From assembly GCA_964404215.1 (NCBI GenBank), contig CAYOJF010000137.1, positions 1 to 11,623 on the forward strand: DNA of 11,623 nt, written 5' to 3'. The notes under the pieces are model-generated. The model searched no databases. It was not told where the DNA came from and saw only the letters and a program-made list of their open reading frames with translations. The translations under genes were made by a program, and so were the position numbers. Shown here piece after piece: positions 8,167-11,623 of the stretch (position 1 is the first letter of the stretch; each line of letters begins with the position of its first letter). This DNA comes from Aureispira sp964404215. GTDB lineage: Bacteria > Bacteroidota > Bacteroidia > Chitinophagales > Saprospiraceae.

Positions 8167-8219
8167 TAAAAATTACTATCAAAAATAATACCTCTACCCA
8201 AAAAAGCACTGTTGCAGAT

Positions 8220-11200
8220 ATGAAAACACTATATATATATTTAGCCTTGTGCTTAGTAATAACACAAAATAGTTATGCCCAAATATGGACACAAACCTAC
8301 AATGGTATAGGTGAAGTAATAGACCAAACCGCTGATGGGGGATTTATGATTGGTGGTGGAAGTACCATTAGAAAAGTGGACCAACATGGCTTGACTCAAT
8401 GGTCTCGTAACTTAGGGCCTAATCAATATCTTACTGACTTTACCCCCATGTCCAATGGGAATTATGGTTTTGCCAGTCACTTGACCAATTCTCTTCACAG
8501 GACCTTTCCTGCAAGTTCTATAGGTGACCCTATTATTGGAATTTTTGATCCTAATGGAAATGTAATTGCTACGAATACAATCAGTCTACCTCCAAATCTT
8601 GGCGGAAGTAGTGCTCCAGGTTCTACAGGTACTTATTATCTGGATGAGTATTACAGCAATTCATTCACCTATCATTCTGTAGTAGAAAGTCCATCAGGAG
8701 GCGTAATTGCTCAAGGAAATTATACTTACATCTCACATGGATGGGATGATGCCCTCCCGATGTCTGATTTAGACATTTTCTGGGAACCGCTACCATCCAC
8801 TATTGAGCGGCATGGTAACAATAATGTAACTATCCATAATTCAGCTTCAAGTGGTTTTGCTGTAGAGACCTCCTCTATCAATCCATTTTTAACAGGTTTC
8901 GGAGGTACCAAAAGTACCTGCACCATAAAAGATTCTAGCGGAAATATGATTACACTATATGCCCAAGCCTCTTCTGCCACTTACGAAAATTTTTATCTAC
9001 GCAAAGCTTCTACACTAACTCATACACCCACAATCACGAGTCAGACCTCCTCTATCACTAACAATTCAGGTTTATATCCAACTCATATGAGCCTAACAGC
9101 TGATCAAGGAGTTTTAGTTACTGCTGTCAGTTCTAATGGTACTGTATATCTAAGTAAATTCAATGCTAGCTTAGTGGAAGAGTGGACTCAGACCTTACAT
9201 TCTGTAGGAGGGCTTGCCCGTGAAAACCTAGTTTTCACTCCAGCATATAATTTCATGAATAATATCCTTCCTGAAGAAACACTCAATATAAGATATAAGG
9301 ATGCAGTGACACCAACTAATGATGGTGGAGCTATTGTTGCCAGTGTCAATAATACTAAAAACAGTATTGTACTCACTAAACTTAATGCTACAGGACAAAT
9401 CCTTTGGACTAAATCACGTTTGGTTTCTAATAGCAATAAAATTCTTATTAGAGATATTAAAGAATTAGCTGATTCCAATGTAATTGTGCTCGTAAACAAT
9501 ACTAATACCAATCTAAATCAATTGATCAATACCTCTATTTATAAGTTTGACCAAAATGCTACGGTTGCCAATTACACACTATCTGGAAAAGTATTCTATG
9601 ATGCTAATAGTTCTTGCAGTTATCAGTCGGGGGAAGCCTTGCTAAAAGATATTGTTGTGCAAGCAACCCATATTAATACTGGTTCTATTGCTCTTGGAGC
9701 TAGTGATATCAACGGTAACTATGAGTTATTTGTTGATAGTGGAGATTATACTATTAGCATAGTGTCCCCTTACTATTATCATCAACTCAACTGTACTTTA
9801 CCTACTATAGTCAGCAATAACAGCAACAGCACCTTAGATATTCCTTTGGAAAATAACATCAACTGTCCTTTCCTTCAGGTAGAAGTTGGAACGCCATTCC
9901 TACGCCGATGCTTTCCGAATACCTATAATTTGACTTACTCCAATCTCAGTGCAGTAGATGCTCCCAATACTCAGATATGGGTCGAATTGGATCCATTCCT
10001 AGTATTGGACTCTACCTCTGTTCCTATTGCTCAACAACAAGGTGATTCTATTTTATTCCACTTGGATACCGTACGAGCTGGTCAAGGAGGGCGTATCCAA
10101 ATTCATGCTACCGTTAGTTGTAATAGTGCACTTGGGCAAGCACATTGTGTTCGTGCTCATATTACTCCTGATACAATCTGTATCATTCCACCTAACTGGA
10201 ATGGTGCTGATATTCATGTCCAAGCTACCTGTGGCACAGATTCTGTTCGTTTTAGGATCGAAAACAAAGGTAATGCCATGAGCTTACCTCTCAACTACAC
10301 CGCTATTGAAGATACTACTGTCTTTATGGCCAATACCTTCCAACTCGCTGCTAATACAAGTCTCTATTTAGCTTTCCCTACTACAGGAGCTACTTACCGA
10401 GTGGAAGCCGAACAACCAGCCAACCATCCTTGGTCTACTACTACCGCTGCTGCTGTAGAGGGCTGCACTAATAGTGGATCTAGTAGCACGGGTTTCCTAA
10501 CCCAATACTTTGAAGATGATGCCTCTCCTTTCATTGCCATTGATTGTCAACAAAACATTGGTTCTTATGATCCTAATGATAAGCAAGGTTATCCAATCGG
10601 GTATGGAACACAACACTTCATCGAACAAAATCAAGATCTAGAATATAAAATTCGTTTCCAAAATACAGGTACTGACACTGCTTTTACAGTAATGATACTA
10701 GATACCATATCTCCTTTATTAGATATCAGTACTATTCAGATGGGGGCTAGTAGTCATGATTATATCTGGAATATAGAAAATAACAATACCCTCAAGATTG
10801 TCTACAACAATATTGAATTGCCTGATAGCAATATCAATGAACCTGCTTCACATGGGTTTGTCAAATTCAAGATCAAACAGCAAAATAATGTTCCTCTAGG
10901 GAATGTCATTAATAATAGTGCAGCTATCTATTTTGACTTCAACCCACCTATTATTACCAACACAACAGTCCACACTTTGGGAGATAATTTTATGGATGTT
11001 CAGATTGTAATGACCAACAATACTAGTTTGGAGGATAAGATTGCTGTAGAGGTGAAAGTTAGCCCTAATCCTTTTGTTGATCACACAATAATTGAGATCA
11101 TGGAGCCTCAACTACTCCCTACTAATACTCAATTTATTGTCTACAATAGCCTAGGGCAAGTAGTAAAACAGATGGAAACTAATGGTAATAATCAATTTAG

Positions 11201-11297
11201 GCTAGAACGGAATGGATTGAATACGGGAATCTATCATTTTGCTATTCAGACAACAACGGGTAAACTACTCCATACTGGACAACTTATTGTTCAGTAA
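8220..11297 (+). CDS. Large secreted T9SS cargo protein with DUF7619-like domain
   Basis: The 1025-aa product has a signal peptide (MKTLYIYLALCLVITQNSYA, cleavage likely after A20). Residues about 21-450 hold propeller-like repeats of the 'DGG-x-I ... K-D-x-x-G ... W' kind: TADGGFMIGG with WSRNLG near 37-65, and TNDGGAIVAS with GQILWTK near 366-398. Residues about 454-545 resemble a carboxypeptidase-regulatory or SdrD-B-like beta sandwich (LSGKVFYDANSSC, SDINGNYEL). The region 550-775 is beta-rich and unassigned. Residues about 779-915 carry DUF7619 hallmarks (GSYDPNDKQGYPIG and AAIYFDFNPPIITNT). A T9SS type A sorting domain ends the protein (about 945-1025; VSPNPF, YNSLGQVVKQ, LNTGIYHFAI). 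It is inferred to be exported and surface-attached or released, perhaps structural or adhesive; no catalytic motif is seen. The gene is monocistronic, diverges from the 330-aa gene, and is flanked on both sides by the 21-bp-phased repeat pairs. Confidence 0.92.
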   Translation: MKTLYIYLALCLVITQNSYAQIWTQTYNGIGEVIDQTADGGFMIGGGSTIRKVDQHGLTQWSRNLGPNQYLTDFTPMSNGNYGFASHLTNSLHRTFPASSIGDPIIGIFDPNGNVIATNTISLPPNLGGSSAPGSTGTYYLDEYYSNSFTYHSVVESPSGGVIAQGNYTYISHGWDDALPMSDLDIFWEPLPSTIERHGNNNVTIHNSASSGFAVETSSINPFLTGFGGTKSTCTIKDSSGNMITLYAQASSATYENFYLRKASTLTHTPTITSQTSSITNNSGLYPTHMSLTADQGVLVTAVSSNGTVYLSKFNASLVEEWTQTLHSVGGLARENLVFTPAYNFMNNILPEETLNIRYKDAVTPTNDGGAIVASVNNTKNSIVLTKLNATGQILWTKSRLVSNSNKILIRDIKELADSNVIVLVNNTNTNLNQLINTSIYKFDQNATVANYTLSGKVFYDANSSCSYQSGEALLKDIVVQATHINTGSIALGASDINGNYELFVDSGDYTISIVSPYYYHQLNCTLPTIVSNNSNSTLDIPLENNINCPFLQVEVGTPFLRRCFPNTYNLTYSNLSAVDAPNTQIWVELDPFLVLDSTSVPIAQQQGDSILFHLDTVRAGQGGRIQIHATVSCNSALGQAHCVRAHITPDTICIIPPNWNGADIHVQATCGTDSVRFRIENKGNAMSLPLNYTAIEDTTVFMANTFQLAANTSLYLAFPTTGATYRVEAEQPANHPWSTTTAAAVEGCTNSGSSSTGFLTQYFEDDASPFIAIDCQQNIGSYDPNDKQGYPIGYGTQHFIEQNQDLEYKIRFQNTGTDTAFTVMILDTISPLLDISTIQMGASSHDYIWNIENNNTLKIVYNNIELPDSNINEPASHGFVKFKIKQQNNVPLGNVINNSAAIYFDFNPPIITNTTVHTLGDNFMDVQIVMTNNTSLEDKIAVEVKVSPNPFVDHTIIEIMEPQLLPTNTQFIVYNSLGQVVKQMETNGNNQFRLERNGLNTGIYHFAIQTTTGKLLHTGQLIVQ

Positions 11298-11321
11298 TAA
11301 GATAGTTTAAAACAGTATTGA

Positions 11322-11354
11322 CACACTTACTCGAAAAACATACCCACTTACTCA
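11322..11354. promoter_or_regulatory. Direct-repeat pair with 21-bp spacing (site B)
   Basis: CACACTTACTCG at 11322-11333 and CCCACTTACTCA at 11343-11354, each one base different from the site A unit, again start exactly 21 bp apart. The spacer between units differs from that of site A, so only the 12-bp units and their phasing are kept, as expected for a protein-binding site rather than a recent duplication. It lies 24 bases after the stop of the 1025-aa gene. Confidence 0.6.
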
Positions 11355-11500
11355 ATATGGGCAATAAAATGATGTTTCAATTAATAAATGATGTAATTTT
11401 ATATCATCAAAGAAAAACAAATGAGCATCTTTATTATAAAGAATATTAAAAGATACTTTTAAGAATATACTATTGTAGTAGATAGTTGTAGTAGTGCGAG

Positions 11501-11530
11501 GAGAATGTCCAAAAGACATTCTCTTTTTTT
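11501..11530 (+). terminator. Strong intrinsic terminator
   Basis: Perfect 9-bp stem GAGAATGTC / GACATTCTC (11501-11509 and 11515-11523) around the loop CAAAA, followed by seven T on the plus strand. It ends either a 200-base 3' UTR of the 1025-aa gene or a separate small transcript starting after repeat pair B. Confidence 0.9.
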
Positions 11531-11590
11531 ATTTTCTACAGGATGCTGTTAGAGCATGTTTGAAATTATATTTTTCAATATGAACGCTGC

Positions 11591-11617
11591 ATTCAGAGAT
11601 TCAGTGAATCTCTGAAT
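11591..11617. repeat. Perfect 12-bp inverted repeat with 3-base loop
   Basis: ATTCAGAGATTC and GAATCTCTGAAT flank AGT. Neither strand shows a T run after the stem, so it is not a typical intrinsic terminator. It could be a terminator-like hairpin of a gene beyond the edge or part of a mobile-element end. Confidence 0.55.
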
Positions 11618-11623
11618 CAAGAG

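Larger units (their letters stand above)
11298..11623. other. 326-bp non-coding stretch at the right edge
   Basis: No convincing coding region is present. It contains repeat pair B (11322-11354), a weak -7-like box (11394-11401), a very AT-rich stretch (11355-11480), an intrinsic terminator (11501-11530) and a perfect hairpin (11591-11617). The only ATG-initiated frame in the middle encodes 13 residues (11421-11462, MSIFIIKNIKRYF) and is not supported by anything else. The stretch may be a long 3' UTR of the 1025-aa gene or contain a separate small RNA. Confidence 0.6.

Noticed and set aside
7994..8209. Minus-strand 71-codon frame across the divergent promoter region
   Set aside because: It overlaps the signal-peptide part of the 330-aa gene in another frame; its apparent SKC repeat is just repeat pair A read as codons.
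8220..11297. Idea that the 1025-aa gene is a mobile cassette bounded by the repeats at 8086 and 11322
   Set aside because: The similarity is limited to the 12-bp units and their phasing; there are no extended flanking repeats, inverted ends or recombinase.
11421..11462. 13-codon ORF (MSIFIIKNIKRYF) downstream of repeat pair B
   Set aside because: Too short and AT-rich to distinguish from chance; no ribosome-binding evidence. It is kept only as a note in the non-coding region.
1..11623. CRISPR arrays, tRNA or rRNA genes
   Set aside because: No regularly spaced repeat series beyond the two repeat pairs, and no tRNA- or rRNA-like segments were seen on either strand.

Overview
The window looks like chromosome of a Bacteroidota member, plausibly a gliding or marine type related to Saprospiria, though the genus cannot be fixed from this sequence. 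The reasons are two very large secreted proteins ending in type IX secretion system (T9SS) type A sorting domains, PKD and DUF7619-like modules typical of the phylum, AT-rich DNA, no Shine-Dalgarno sequences before the starts, and a lipoprotein whose residues after the lipid cysteine resemble the Bacteroidota surface-export signal. No tRNA, rRNA, CRISPR array, transposase or T9SS machinery gene is present.

Left part (1-2100), all on the minus strand: an unrecognised 128-aa protein, a lipoprotein with a copper-amine-oxidase-N-like stalk fused to a lipase-type alpha/beta hydrolase, and the first 41 codons of a HAD-superfamily protein. The first two genes overlap by 47 bases and the third follows after 20 bases, so they probably form one operon. 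A perfect 13-bp hairpin at 2042-2071 separates this operon from the gene that ends at 2108.

Middle part (2108-8043), minus strand: a 1575-aa secreted multidomain subtilisin-like (S8, Kp43-like) protease with a complete catalytic triad, and upstream of it a 330-aa protein with a signal peptide and no recognised family.

Right part (8044-11623): a 176-bp divergent intergenic region and a 1025-aa plus-strand T9SS cargo protein (propeller-like N-terminus, carboxypeptidase-regulatory-like domain, DUF7619-like domain, sorting domain). The rest is a 326-bp non-coding stretch ending in a strong intrinsic terminator and an unexplained hairpin at the window edge.

The most unusual signal is regulatory. 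A pair of 12-bp direct repeats (CACACTTACTCA), exactly 21 bp apart, lies between the divergent genes, and a second pair with exactly the same 21-bp phasing lies just after the 1025-aa gene. This layout resembles paired direct-repeat sites of LytTR-type response regulators. The second pair sits before a stretch with no convincing ORF that ends in a terminator, so it may drive a small RNA. The shared theme of the window is cell-surface and secreted proteins: surface lipoprotein, secreted protease, large adhesin-like cargo. No direct functional link between them can be proved from sequence alone.
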